Shown: positions 34,156 to 42,838, numbered from the stretch's first letter. The stretch: DNA of 61,362 nt from Clostridia bacterium (GCA_028698585.1 JAQVWG010000001.1:184200-245561); one strand, 5' to 3'. Notes: a model not told the origin generated them from the letters alone. Translations and numbers: made by a program.

Positions 34156-36639
34156 ATGAGAGAGTATTTTGAGTGTTTTGTTCAACACAATCAACAATTT
34201 AAGGATCCATTCGATCGCTTGATACAGTGTATTACTTCTGGTAATAACAAGGTTGCAAGCAGTTTGGCTTCTCAAACATTACTAATTGATGACAGCTGGC
34301 TCGAAATAGTCGAATCGGCTGTCCTTTCTATTGAGAAAATTACTCATAATCCACGCACGTTCATTAAGGTAGATAGGGAAATACTGTCGGCAGAGAAGGT
34401 GCGCAGAATAGATAATGAGAGCGTTAGATACCTTTCAAGACATACCTCGGACATCAACGATATTGATGAGAACGATAATGTCTATCCTAAGAGACTGAAC
34501 GTAGCGGTGTCCGATATGGACTATGCTATATATGAGAACAGGGTTGTTTACGCACTGATACTGAGGATAGATAGTTTTCTTAAGCGTGCCAAGGTGGAGG
34601 TCGAAGAACGAATCAACACCATAGACACCACCTCTCTCAATATATCCTCCAAGTATGTTGTAGATGAGAAGGATTTCGACTGTAACATCAATATCAAGAT
34701 GACTGCAGACAGTAAGGATATCAAGAACGTCGAAAAGAATCAGGACGTATTGCGCAGGATAAGGGCGTTACTTAAACAGATAAGGTCAATTAGGAGAACG
34801 CAGTTCTGTTCTGTCCTTGCTGGCTACAAGAGGGTTGTGCCACCTATATCCAGAACCAATCTGTTCAAACTTAATTTTGACTATAAGAAGTGTTTAGAGT
34901 GCTGGTCCTTCTTGTCTGCCAATAGCGCAATCGACTGCAAGTTGTCTGTCGAGACAGCACCTATCACGCTGTATAATAGATATTACTACGATATAGGGTA
35001 TCTAATTATGGCAGCGACATTAACATTCGCATATAACACTAAATCAGAGAATGAAGAACTGCTCAATCTGAGCAAAAGAACACGCCAGCCTCGTAGATTC
35101 AAGATAGTGAGGAATGTAGAGCACGACCCTATCTTCCCACATGCACCCGATGTAAGCGATGCAGACCTAGTCAACCAGTATTATTATGAAAAAATGTTGG
35201 ATGTCCTCAACGCCTGTAAGGAGAAACTGGATTTGCAGGATATTTCACAGAAGCAGAAACTGTCGATAAACTTCAATAGCCTGTTCTATAAAGTGCGCAG
35301 AGTCAATCTGGCGTTATTCGAAGAGGCGTTAGAGATTGATAAGACCAATACTAAGATTGAGGGCACTTTGCTCGTGCGCAAGGCAGATAAAGCGCGCAGG
35401 TTAGAGAATGATATCGAGAAATATCAAGTAATGATAAATGCCTATAAGCGTGATTTGGGACTAGAGTTGCGCAAGCAGGAGACTCGTAAGCGTAATCTTG
35501 ATAAACTGCGTGAGGAAATGGGCATTATCGAAGCCAAGAATAAGCAGTTAATGCAGGAAAAAGCTAAACTGCAATCACTTAAGCAGGCCGAGAAAGAGAA
35601 GATAGCTTTGGCTAGAGAGCAGGCCAAGACTCGTGCACGCGAAGAGAAAGAAGCAATTAAGAAGGCAGAGGCTACGCTCAAGAAACAGATTAAGGATGAA
35701 GAGACAGAGCGCAGAATCAGTCGGTTAAGTGATAAACAACTGTTGGCTCGTGAGAATGCACAGCGAGTAAAACTTGCTAGAGAACAAGCTGAGAGAGAAG
35801 AACAAGAGCGTCTTGCCAGAGAACAAGCAGAGAGAGAAGCACAAGAGCGCCTTGCTAGAGAATTAGCTGAGAGAGAAGAACAAGAGCGTCTTGCCAGAGA
35901 ATTAGCCGAGAGAGAAGCACAAGAGCGCCTTGCCATAGAACAAGCCCAGAGAGAAGAACAAGAGCGCCTTGCCAGAGAACAAGCAGAGAGAGAAGCACAA
36001 GAGCGCCTTGCCAGAGAACAAGCAGAGAGAGAAGCACAAGAGCGCCTTGCTATAGAATTAGCCCAACAAGAGCGCCTTGTTAGAGAACAAGCCGAGAGAG
36101 AAGAGCAAGAACGACTTGCTAGAGAATTAGCCCAGAGAGAAGAACAAAAACGCCTTGCCAGAGAATTAGCCCAGAGAGAAGAACAAGAGCGCCTTGCCAT
36201 AGAACAAGCCCAGAGAGAAGCACAAGAGCGCCTTGCTATAGAATTAGCCCAACAAGAGCGCCTTGTTAGAGAACAAGCCGAGAGAGAAGAGCAAGAGCGC
36301 CTTGCCATAGAACAAGCCCAGAGAGAAGAACAAAAACGCCTTGCCAGAGAATTAGCCCAGAGAGAAGAACAAGAGCGCATAGCCATAGAGCGCATTCATG
36401 AAGAAGAAGAGAGATTGGCTCAAGAACAAGCACGAATAATTGAGATTAAAGATAGGCAGAATGTAATAGCGCAGATTAAGGCCGAATTAAGCGATAATAA
36501 CTATTTTGGCGAATATGATGACGAGTACCGCAGATTATACGCCGAGATGACTGCCAAGATAAGGACAGCAGAGAAGAGAAAGGAAACAATAGCTAAACTC
36601 AAGGCCAAGCAATTACGAGAACAGAGAAAGGACAAATAA
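34156..36639 (+). CDS. DUF2357-like protein with a very long repetitive coiled coil
   Basis: 827 residues. The first ~420 resemble the DUF2357 family that partners McrB-like ATPases: YENRVVY (126-132) fits the family's ENR motif, and the ATPase gene is directly upstream. Families of this type often end in a PD-(D/E)XK nuclease; I see no such motif. Instead residues ~420-800 are charged helix. From about 535 to 750 it is an array of 13-residue units of the type AREQAEREEQERL, which at DNA level is a 39-base minisatellite. The C-terminus (NNYFGEYDDEYRRLYAEM) is another short helical domain. No ribosome-binding site is evident. Inferred scaffold or lever for the AAA+ ATPase. Confidence 0.7.
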   Translation: MREYFECFVQHNQQFKDPFDRLIQCITSGNNKVASSLASQTLLIDDSWLEIVESAVLSIEKITHNPRTFIKVDREILSAEKVRRIDNESVRYLSRHTSDINDIDENDNVYPKRLNVAVSDMDYAIYENRVVYALILRIDSFLKRAKVEVEERINTIDTTSLNISSKYVVDEKDFDCNINIKMTADSKDIKNVEKNQDVLRRIRALLKQIRSIRRTQFCSVLAGYKRVVPPISRTNLFKLNFDYKKCLECWSFLSANSAIDCKLSVETAPITLYNRYYYDIGYLIMAATLTFAYNTKSENEELLNLSKRTRQPRRFKIVRNVEHDPIFPHAPDVSDADLVNQYYYEKMLDVLNACKEKLDLQDISQKQKLSINFNSLFYKVRRVNLALFEEALEIDKTNTKIEGTLLVRKADKARRLENDIEKYQVMINAYKRDLGLELRKQETRKRNLDKLREEMGIIEAKNKQLMQEKAKLQSLKQAEKEKIALAREQAKTRAREEKEAIKKAEATLKKQIKDEETERRISRLSDKQLLARENAQRVKLAREQAEREEQERLAREQAEREAQERLARELAEREEQERLARELAEREAQERLAIEQAQREEQERLAREQAEREAQERLAREQAEREAQERLAIELAQQERLVREQAEREEQERLARELAQREEQKRLARELAQREEQERLAIEQAQREAQERLAIELAQQERLVREQAEREEQERLAIEQAQREEQKRLARELAQREEQERIAIERIHEEEERLAQEQARIIEIKDRQNVIAQIKAELSDNNYFGEYDDEYRRLYAEMTAKIRTAEKRKETIAKLKAKQLREQRKDK
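35771..36400 (+). repeat. 39-base coding minisatellite (coiled-coil array)
   Basis: About 16 in-frame units encoding AREQAEREEQERL variants. Units alternate EREEQ/EREAQ and EQA/ELA. Two shortened units (IELAQQERLVREQ) sit in a larger duplicated block (compare ~36031-36120 with ~36223-36310). The frame is kept throughout, so length variation would change protein length without disruption. Confidence 0.92.
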
Positions 36640-37391
36640 TGACAGGCAATCAAGCAAAGCAACCAACTAAAGCTTCTAGAATAATATCCAAGATAGTGTC
36701 AGTACTGTCTTACGTTGTGCTGGCAATGTCTATTGTTCTGCTATTATCAGTTACGATATCCAGAGTGCAAGGCAAGACACCATCGTTATTGGGATACTCA
36801 TTCCATATAGTTGTAACACCTTCGATGTCTACTGGAGAGCCAGACTCTATTGATGTGGGTGATGTCGTGATTGTCAAGGAGTGTTCTAGGGATGAGGTTG
36901 AACTGAATGATATCATACTATTTACCCCGGACACCACCTATATGGTAGATGGCAAGAGGGTGGACACTGTGCTCCACAGAGTGGTGGAAATACAGGATGA
37001 CGGCACACTGGTTACCAAGGGTGACGCCAACCCCAACATTGACCCATTCGGCGTGCAATCGGTGGTCGGTAAACTCGTCAATCAATCAGCATTATTGGGT
37101 AAACTAATGGTATTTATGCTCAATGTCAAGAACCTTATTTTCGTTGGCGTGCTGGCAGTACTTCTTATTACATGTGTATTGATAATTAAGAAGATTGTGT
37201 CAACAGGCAAGGAGATACAACAAGAGAGCCCAGAGTATCAAGAGAGAGAAGAGATAAAGAAGAAGATAGAACAACTCAAAAAAATAACTAATCAGCAGAA
37301 TACCGCACTTGAGGACGCTGAACATGCAGTCGATACGGATACTGAGGATGAAATTAATTACAACACTGATAATAAACAGGAGAAAAGATAA
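36639..37391 (+). CDS. SipW/ER-type signal peptidase I (second copy)
   Basis: 250 residues. Membrane helix at about 20-42, catalytic Ser62 in TPSM, His113 in LHRVVE, and TKGDANPNIDP (126-136), the full conserved set of the SipW/ER-type family and a closer match to it than the first copy. A second helix (about 165-187) and a charged C-terminal tail follow. Its ATG overlaps the upstream stop (TAATG), and AGAAAGGA is well placed. A second peptidase of this type in one locus suggests different substrates, for example the giant proteins versus the small ones. Confidence 0.9.
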   Translation: MTGNQAKQPTKASRIISKIVSVLSYVVLAMSIVLLLSVTISRVQGKTPSLLGYSFHIVVTPSMSTGEPDSIDVGDVVIVKECSRDEVELNDIILFTPDTTYMVDGKRVDTVLHRVVEIQDDGTLVTKGDANPNIDPFGVQSVVGKLVNQSALLGKLMVFMLNVKNLIFVGVLAVLLITCVLIIKKIVSTGKEIQQESPEYQEREEIKKKIEQLKKITNQQNTALEDAEHAVDTDTEDEINYNTDNKQEKR

Positions 37392-38942
37392 GTGTTTCAA
37401 CTAGTACTAGACAAGAATAATTGCATCATCAAAAAAGACAAGGTTTTCAAATCTAAGTATACCAGCATATCTATGAATACTCTTTACAACATTAGTGGCA
37501 GTGCGCACATAGGGAGTATTAAGAGCGGTAATTGCTACTATACTCAACTCACAACCATATCGGGCGAACAGAAGTATGCATTGATAAGCTGCACTGTGCA
37601 GAATAATGATTCTATCTCAGTACGGGGGTTGGAGGTATCCAACGAGATTGAGCAAGTATTCAGGATAAGGAACAAGTTAACAATTGATGCTGTAACCGGA
37701 CTTAAGAATCAAAACTATCTAGAAGAAATATTCAATACATATGTGACGGAGTATGGTAAGGAACTACTTATGTTTCGCATTAGTATATGTAACATCGAAG
37801 GCTACCAAGTTATGCTCGGCTCTTATTTTGTTGACGACATTAAGATGCACATGGCCAGCCTTATAAAAAGAGTGTTCGGTGGTAATGACGTTTTTCATGT
37901 ATCTAACGGAGAGTATATAGTAGTCAGGCGTGGTGGAGAATACTATCAGAACGAGATACTCAAAAAAGTTGATAATGAAATCAAGGGTGTGCATACAGTC
38001 AATGGAAGAATGGTTAGCCTAGACGTAAGGACGGCTTGTGTATCGTTTAGAGACAGCGGGAATGTGAGTACAATAACGTATGATACTGCCATGCACGCTA
38101 CATCTGTGGCAATTAGTTATGCTATACGCAATAGTTTTGGTCATCAATACGAGATAGACTACTTCGCAGAGCACATACCCACTGATTTTGCAGCCAAGGG
38201 TGTCATTAGTAGAATGATTGATAAAGGAGACTTCGATGTCTACTATCAACCACAGTATGAATTAGCCACGGGTGAGATTGTTTGTTTCGAGGCGTTACTA
38301 CGGATAGTAAGTGAAGAAAAGAAGTACATTTCCACATTAGAGTTGGTCAAAACAGCCGAGAAACACGGTGGCATACTAGAACTGGGCAACTTCGTATTTC
38401 ACAGAGCATTAGAGTTTGCCAAAAAAATGCAAGCAATCAGCCCTAAAGCTCAGTTATCGATAAACGTATCAACAGTGCAACTGTTAGAGAGTGGATTCGT
38501 CAACTGGTTTATACAGGGCATTAAGGACGCCAAGGTTAAGCCATCAGTTATCAATGTCGAGATAACAGAGAGTGCTATGATGTACTCTATAGAAGAGATT
38601 TTGCCTAAACTTAAGTTGCTGATTAATGCAGGCATAGGCATACACATAGATGATTTCGGCACAGGGTATTCATCTCTTGCTTATCTCAAGAGAATACCCT
38701 CCTCAGTAATTAAGATTGACAAGACATTCATTGATGACATCAGCGACAGCGCCATGATAGTGGATAATATAATACTTATGGCCAAGAAGTTGAGAAAAAC
38801 GGTAGTTGCAGAGGGCGTAGAGACAGAGAAACAACTAGAGACCTTGCGAAAACTTAATTGTGATGTCGTTCAGGGATTCATATATTCTAAAGCCGTACCA
38901 GACAGCGTTGCATTGCGCTTGTTGGCTGGTAACGAGGCGTGA
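37392..38942 (+). CDS. Degenerate GGDEF plus intact EAL domain; c-di-GMP phosphodiesterase
   Basis: 516 residues. An N-terminal segment of unknown fold is followed by a degenerate GGDEF domain (about 95-250; VSNGEY stands where GGDEF would be). The EAL domain (about 265-510) looks active: E300 in EALLR, Asn in SINVS, Glu in VEITES, D420-D421 in DDFGTGYSS, Lys in IKIDKTF, AEGVET, and Gln in VQGFIYS. It should hydrolyse c-di-GMP to pGpG. There is no membrane helix, so it is cytoplasmic. The start is GTG at 37392 after AGGAGA. It lies in the same unit as the export genes that c-di-GMP riboswitches feed, implying feedback. Confidence 0.92.
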   Translation: MFQLVLDKNNCIIKKDKVFKSKYTSISMNTLYNISGSAHIGSIKSGNCYYTQLTTISGEQKYALISCTVQNNDSISVRGLEVSNEIEQVFRIRNKLTIDAVTGLKNQNYLEEIFNTYVTEYGKELLMFRISICNIEGYQVMLGSYFVDDIKMHMASLIKRVFGGNDVFHVSNGEYIVVRRGGEYYQNEILKKVDNEIKGVHTVNGRMVSLDVRTACVSFRDSGNVSTITYDTAMHATSVAISYAIRNSFGHQYEIDYFAEHIPTDFAAKGVISRMIDKGDFDVYYQPQYELATGEIVCFEALLRIVSEEKKYISTLELVKTAEKHGGILELGNFVFHRALEFAKKMQAISPKAQLSINVSTVQLLESGFVNWFIQGIKDAKVKPSVINVEITESAMMYSIEEILPKLKLLINAGIGIHIDDFGTGYSSLAYLKRIPSSVIKIDKTFIDDISDSAMIVDNIILMAKKLRKTVVAEGVETEKQLETLRKLNCDVVQGFIYSKAVPDSVALRLLAGNEA

Positions 38943-38955
38943 AAAGGAGGTATTA

Positions 38956-40428
38956 ATGGCAGGTATTATATCATTATTTGAGATTGGTGCGTTAGGGAGC
39001 ATATTGATAGTAGCGGGCATTGTTGTCGTTACTGTTGTGTTGGGATTATTTATAATGCGCAGAATACAATATGACCACCTGTACTTTATTGATATCACCG
39101 ACAAGAAAAGGATTTACACACATGATGAAATGGAGCGCTCCATTAACAATTCCATTAAAGTTAAGAATAAGTTCTACCTGTTCGAGATATATATCAAGAA
39201 TTATAAGGATTTGGCCCTTCTTAACGACCATAATTCACTTATAGAGGCATCCCAAAGGCTGGTTAATAGGCTGGAGTCGGAGATGGGCGAGGGCGTAAGA
39301 CTCTGCAATTATGATGAAGGCGTCATCCTAGTCTATGTACGTGATAATGGCGAAGTCAATGTCAACCTGTTGGCTAAGTCCATCAAGGAGATTACCTCTC
39401 GCAAGGTTGTGTTGACTAATAAGACCAATATCGCCATGGAAATGTCTATAGCCGTCGCTCAGTATCCCATGGATGGTTCGAGTTTAGACTCATTACTAGC
39501 GACAATCAATACCATTATTCACGACTCCAAGAAGAAAGTTCGTCCAGTTACTGTAAAAACTACTACCAGTGTAGTTTATTCCGAAAAAATATCTGCCAAT
39601 ATGCCCAAGGAAGCTGCAGAGATTGAAGAGATTAAGACGGCGTTAACCAATAATGAGTTTAAATTATTCTATCATCCAATCGTAATGACTAAGACTCTTG
39701 ACATTCTAGGCGTGGAATGTTTAGTCAGGTGGAATCACCCAACGAGAGGTATACTGCCACCATCAGCGTTTCTGCCCATACTTGAGAGAACGGGCGAAAT
39801 CAATGTACTCGGTAATTGGATTATCAACGAAGCAGCAAGACAAATGCTCGTATTTAGAACTAAAGGACTCAATTACTGGATGTCAATCAACTTGTCAGTT
39901 AAGCAGTTGAGTAATCCAGACATTATTAAGGACTATACTCGCGTATTGCAGAAGAACAACCTCGAGGCTAGCGACTTTTATCTAGAAATATACGATATCT
40001 CAAGTTATTCCAAGATACCAGTTGTTAGAGATACCATAGATAAACTGAGCCAAATGGGATTTAAGATTGCCGTTGATAAGTTCGGTAGAGGAACGGCTGC
40101 TCTGACAGACCTAGAAAAAGTGCCATTGTCGTTAATTAAGGTTGATATGGCATTCTTAATGCATGCTAAAGAGAACATACTGTACTCCGGTATCATCAAT
40201 GCGCTTAATCAATATGTTAAAGAGAATGATATAATTATGGTAGCAGACGGTGTGGAGACGGTTGAGAACATCGAGTGGTCTGTTATGTATGACCTCAGGT
40301 ATCTTCAAGGCTTCTATTTTACCAAACCGGTAGACGCGCAAACCATTATTGATGAGATATCAACCTGTCCATGGAAAGTTAAGTCTGTTGGAATGAAAGG
40401 GATTACCCTAGATACACCAACATTATGA
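38956..40428 (+). CDS. Membrane-anchored GGDEF-EAL protein with degenerate active sites
   Basis: 490 residues. AAAGGAGG five bases before ATG 38956 fixes the start. One membrane helix (about 8-33) is followed by a degenerate GGDEF-like domain without the motif and an EAL domain from about residue 230. The EAL domain keeps E254 (ECLVRW) and the NLS asparagine. It reads D374-K375 (DKFG) where active enzymes have two Asp, and VADGVE (D431) where they have AEGVE. Metal binding and catalysis are therefore doubtful. Such domains commonly serve as c-di-GMP receptors or partners, so a membrane sensor working with the neighbouring active enzyme is plausible. Last gene of the unit. Confidence 0.88.
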   Translation: MAGIISLFEIGALGSILIVAGIVVVTVVLGLFIMRRIQYDHLYFIDITDKKRIYTHDEMERSINNSIKVKNKFYLFEIYIKNYKDLALLNDHNSLIEASQRLVNRLESEMGEGVRLCNYDEGVILVYVRDNGEVNVNLLAKSIKEITSRKVVLTNKTNIAMEMSIAVAQYPMDGSSLDSLLATINTIIHDSKKKVRPVTVKTTTSVVYSEKISANMPKEAAEIEEIKTALTNNEFKLFYHPIVMTKTLDILGVECLVRWNHPTRGILPPSAFLPILERTGEINVLGNWIINEAARQMLVFRTKGLNYWMSINLSVKQLSNPDIIKDYTRVLQKNNLEASDFYLEIYDISSYSKIPVVRDTIDKLSQMGFKIAVDKFGRGTAALTDLEKVPLSLIKVDMAFLMHAKENILYSGIINALNQYVKENDIIMVADGVETVENIEWSVMYDLRYLQGFYFTKPVDAQTIIDEISTCPWKVKSVGMKGITLDTPTL

Positions 40429-40598
40429 AGTATTAAATTAAGTGTGTTCGTAGTATGAGAGATATATGTAAGTCTATCCGTATTTATGCGTCATATCCCC
40501 GTTAACGCTGACACGTTAGTCCCACACTCGCAAGATAAGGGTTAGATATAATGGTATGATAAACGATATCTCAATAAGTTCAACTATCCTACACTATG

Positions 40599-40628
40599 TA
40601 GCCAGCCATGACGGCTGGCTATTGTTAT
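40599..40628 (+). terminator. Terminator at the end of the surface locus
   Basis: TAGCCAGCC-ATGAC-GGCTGGCTA, a perfect 9-bp stem, then TTGTTAT. It lies 170 bases after the last EAL gene. Confidence 0.75.
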
Positions 40629-40772
40629 GATAATTCTGTATGACTACATGCAGTTAACGGCACAGTGTACAGACTAACGCGATAATAGTTTAATGTGAAA
40701 CTGTACCAAAACGGTTAAATGCTACTACTCGACCGAGCAATTGTTAATACTATATTAAGTAACGACACTTCT

Positions 40773-41036
40773 TAATTATGAGGCACTACGCTATCTAGTG
40801 TACTTAACGGTATGAGCAGTGAATATATAGCGCTATACCTATAGTATGACGGCACTAAATATTGACAATTCAACCGTTCATCTCAAACTTATTGTAAATA
40901 CAATCTTATGTATTGTGACATTATCTAATTATGAGAATACAGCGCTATCCACTGCGCTAAACAGCATAAGTACTTGATAAGTAGCGTTTATCTCTGGCAG
41001 GACAGCACTGATATTGACAATTCAACCGTTCATTCG
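40773..41036 (+). repeat. Decayed tandem duplication in the spacer before sua5
   Basis: TAATTATGAG at 40773 and 40926, and TATTGACAATTCAACCGTTCA at 40860 and 41012 (a 21-base identity), show two copies offset by about 152 bases. Here the unit contains no gene tail. No other feature is seen in this 654-base spacer besides the terminator at 40599 and the promoter at 41047. Confidence 0.85.
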
Positions 41037-41046
41037 AGCCAAATAG

Positions 41047-41075
41047 TTTACACCATATATAGATTGTGATAGAAT
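41047..41075 (+). promoter_or_regulatory. Promoter of the sua5/rpiB/V-ATPase operon (apparently leaderless)
   Basis: TTTACA (41047-41052), 17 bases, TAGAAT (41070-41075). The ATG at 41083 is only seven bases beyond the -10 and has no ribosome-binding site, so the transcript should begin at or next to the start codon. Confidence 0.75.
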
Positions 41076-41082
41076 ATACAGT

Positions 41083-42081
41083 ATGGACACGCAGATACTA
41101 GATATAAATGAAACTAGCATATCTATAGCCTCGAAATTGATACATCAAGGTCAAATTGTCGCATTTCCAACCGAGACAGTCTACGGATTGGGGGCAGATA
41201 CATTCAACGAGCAGGCAGTGAGCAAGATATTCCTTGCCAAGGGGAGACCAAGTGATAACCCGTTAATTGTGCATATAAGCGACAATTCTATGTTAGAACT
41301 TATAGCACAAGAGATTAGTAGTGACGCGCGCATTCTGTTCGATACCTATATGCCGTCTAGTTTGACCGTCGTTCTCAAGAAGAAGTCCACTGTGCCAGAT
41401 ATTGTTACAGCTGGACTTGATACAGTGGCAATAAGAATGCCAAGGAGTAGTCAGGCAAGAATATTCATAAACGCATGTAACACGCCTATAGCTGCACCTA
41501 GCGCCAACACCAGCGGACGCCCTTCACCAACAGATGCAGATGCTGTTTATCAAGATATGCAGGGCAAGATACCGTTAATACTGCGTGGCGATAAGTGTGC
41601 GGTCGGAATTGAGTCCACTGTTATCTCGTTGGTAGATAAACCAATCATTCTGCGACCAGGAATCGTAACACAGACCGAATTAGAATCACTACTCAATAAG
41701 AGAGTGGATATATATTCACCTGCTGACGGTAAGTTAGTTAATTCACCTGGTGTAAGATTCGCACATTATCGTCCATCGTGTGCAACTGCACTGTTCATAA
41801 CTCGCAACACGGATGAGGTAATCAAGTATATTAACAGCATTGTTGCAGATAGAGTATGCGTTATATGTAAACAAGAGTTGGTAGATAAGTTCGGACATGT
41901 AGACACCATTAGCCTTGGCATAGATGATTACGAGGCATCACGCAACTATTTTGGTGCGATACGGCAGGCAGAAGCTAATCACGACTACATAGTGCAAGTG
42001 TTCTATCCTGAGCAGGAGGTGGGACAGAGTTTGCTCAATCGTATGACTAAGTCTGCCTATGGGAATATATACAAGGAGTAG
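41083..42081 (+). CDS. sua5: Threonylcarbamoyl-AMP synthase (Sua5/YwlC)
   Basis: Makes threonylcarbamoyl-AMP from threonine, bicarbonate and ATP for the t6A37 modification of ANN-decoding tRNAs. 332 residues, the two-domain Sua5 form: an N-terminal YrdC domain with FPTETVYGLG (28-37) and the KxR...SxN signature (K53, R55, S57, N59), then a C-terminal Sua5 domain of about 110 residues after the linker near 210. The mRNA appears leaderless. rpiB follows three bases after the stop; the pairing of these two genes is common in Firmicutes. Confidence 0.95.
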   Translation: MDTQILDINETSISIASKLIHQGQIVAFPTETVYGLGADTFNEQAVSKIFLAKGRPSDNPLIVHISDNSMLELIAQEISSDARILFDTYMPSSLTVVLKKKSTVPDIVTAGLDTVAIRMPRSSQARIFINACNTPIAAPSANTSGRPSPTDADAVYQDMQGKIPLILRGDKCAVGIESTVISLVDKPIILRPGIVTQTELESLLNKRVDIYSPADGKLVNSPGVRFAHYRPSCATALFITRNTDEVIKYINSIVADRVCVICKQELVDKFGHVDTISLGIDDYEASRNYFGAIRQAEANHDYIVQVFYPEQEVGQSLLNRMTKSAYGNIYKE

Positions 42082-42084
42082 ATT

Positions 42085-42531
42085 ATGAATATAGCTATTG
42101 CGAGTGACCACGCTGGATTCGAGATGAAACAATCAGCCATAGAGTACTTGATTAAGAGAGGACATAACGTTACCGATTATGGCACTTATAACACGCAGTC
42201 CTGCGACTATCCAGATTACTGTATAAGTGCCTGTAAGACGGTCAATGAAGGACTTAATCAATATGCAATTCTCATATGTGGCACTGGCATAGGTATGTCT
42301 ATCACGGCTAATAAGCTACATGGTATAAGATGTGGGCTATGCACTAACTCGGTGTGTGCTACCCTTACAAGGGCTCATAATGATGCTAATGCGTTGGCAA
42401 TGGGTGCAAGAGTTATAGATATGGACACCTGTTACCAGATAATTGATGCTTTTCTTAACACTAATTTCGAGGGTGGGAGGCACCAGATAAGAGTAGATAA
42501 AATTAATGCTTTGGACGGAAAGAGAAAATGA
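42085..42531 (+). CDS. rpiB: Ribose-5-phosphate isomerase B
   Basis: Interconverts ribose-5-phosphate and ribulose-5-phosphate in the pentose phosphate pathway. 148 residues, normal length. ASDHAGFE (6-13), ICGTGIGMS with the catalytic Cys (about 71), and HNDANALAMGARV match RpiB. AAGGAG precedes the ATG. Its stop overlaps the start of the V-ATPase G-type subunit gene (ATGA). Confidence 0.95.
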   Translation: MNIAIASDHAGFEMKQSAIEYLIKRGHNVTDYGTYNTQSCDYPDYCISACKTVNEGLNQYAILICGTGIGMSITANKLHGIRCGLCTNSVCATLTRAHNDANALAMGARVIDMDTCYQIIDAFLNTNFEGGRHQIRVDKINALDGKRK

Positions 42532-42836
42532 TTAATGATATTATCGAGCAAGTCGTTGACGCTGAACGAGAAGCGCAACAGATGATTGATAAAGCGCAAC
42601 AGAAGGGGTACCAAATTGTATTGAACGCTCGTACTCAAGCCGAGTACGAGATGGAGCAGTCGAATGCTTGCGCCAAGCAATACTTGAACAACCAGAGAAA
42701 AGTTGCCATGCAGTACTCCAACGATAAAGCGCAAGAATACGTTGCGAGCAAGACTCAAGAGGCAGAGCAGTTTGTAAGTCATTGCGCAAGCAACATCGAC
42801 AAGGCTATTGATATTATACTGGAGAATCTGATGTAA
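42528..42836 (+). CDS. V-type ATPase peripheral-stalk subunit (G/H-like)
   Basis: 102 residues, almost entirely amphipathic helix (INDIIEQVVDAEREAQQMID), the form of the G/H (NtpF-like) stalk subunit that pairs with subunit E. Identification rests on coiled-coil character and its place as first gene of the V-ATPase cluster. ATGA overlap with rpiB. Confidence 0.8.
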   Translation: MINDIIEQVVDAEREAQQMIDKAQQKGYQIVLNARTQAEYEMEQSNACAKQYLNNQRKVAMQYSNDKAQEYVASKTQEAEQFVSHCASNIDKAIDIILENLM

Positions 42837-42838
42837 TT

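Noticed and set aside
35442-36395. Long minus-strand open frame rich in Ser/Ala/Arg/Cys opposite the coiled-coil array
   Set aside because: It is the antisense shadow of the 39-base repeat, which lacks stops in that frame. No start signal, and composition is implausible.
32622-36639. Complete McrBC restriction system
   Set aside because: There is no N-terminal DNA-binding domain on the ATPase (a membrane helix instead) and no visible nuclease motif in the partner.
38860-38955. Earlier start for the degenerate EAL protein
   Set aside because: It would overlap the upstream EAL gene by 83 bases; AAAGGAGG at 38943-38950 clearly serves ATG 38956.
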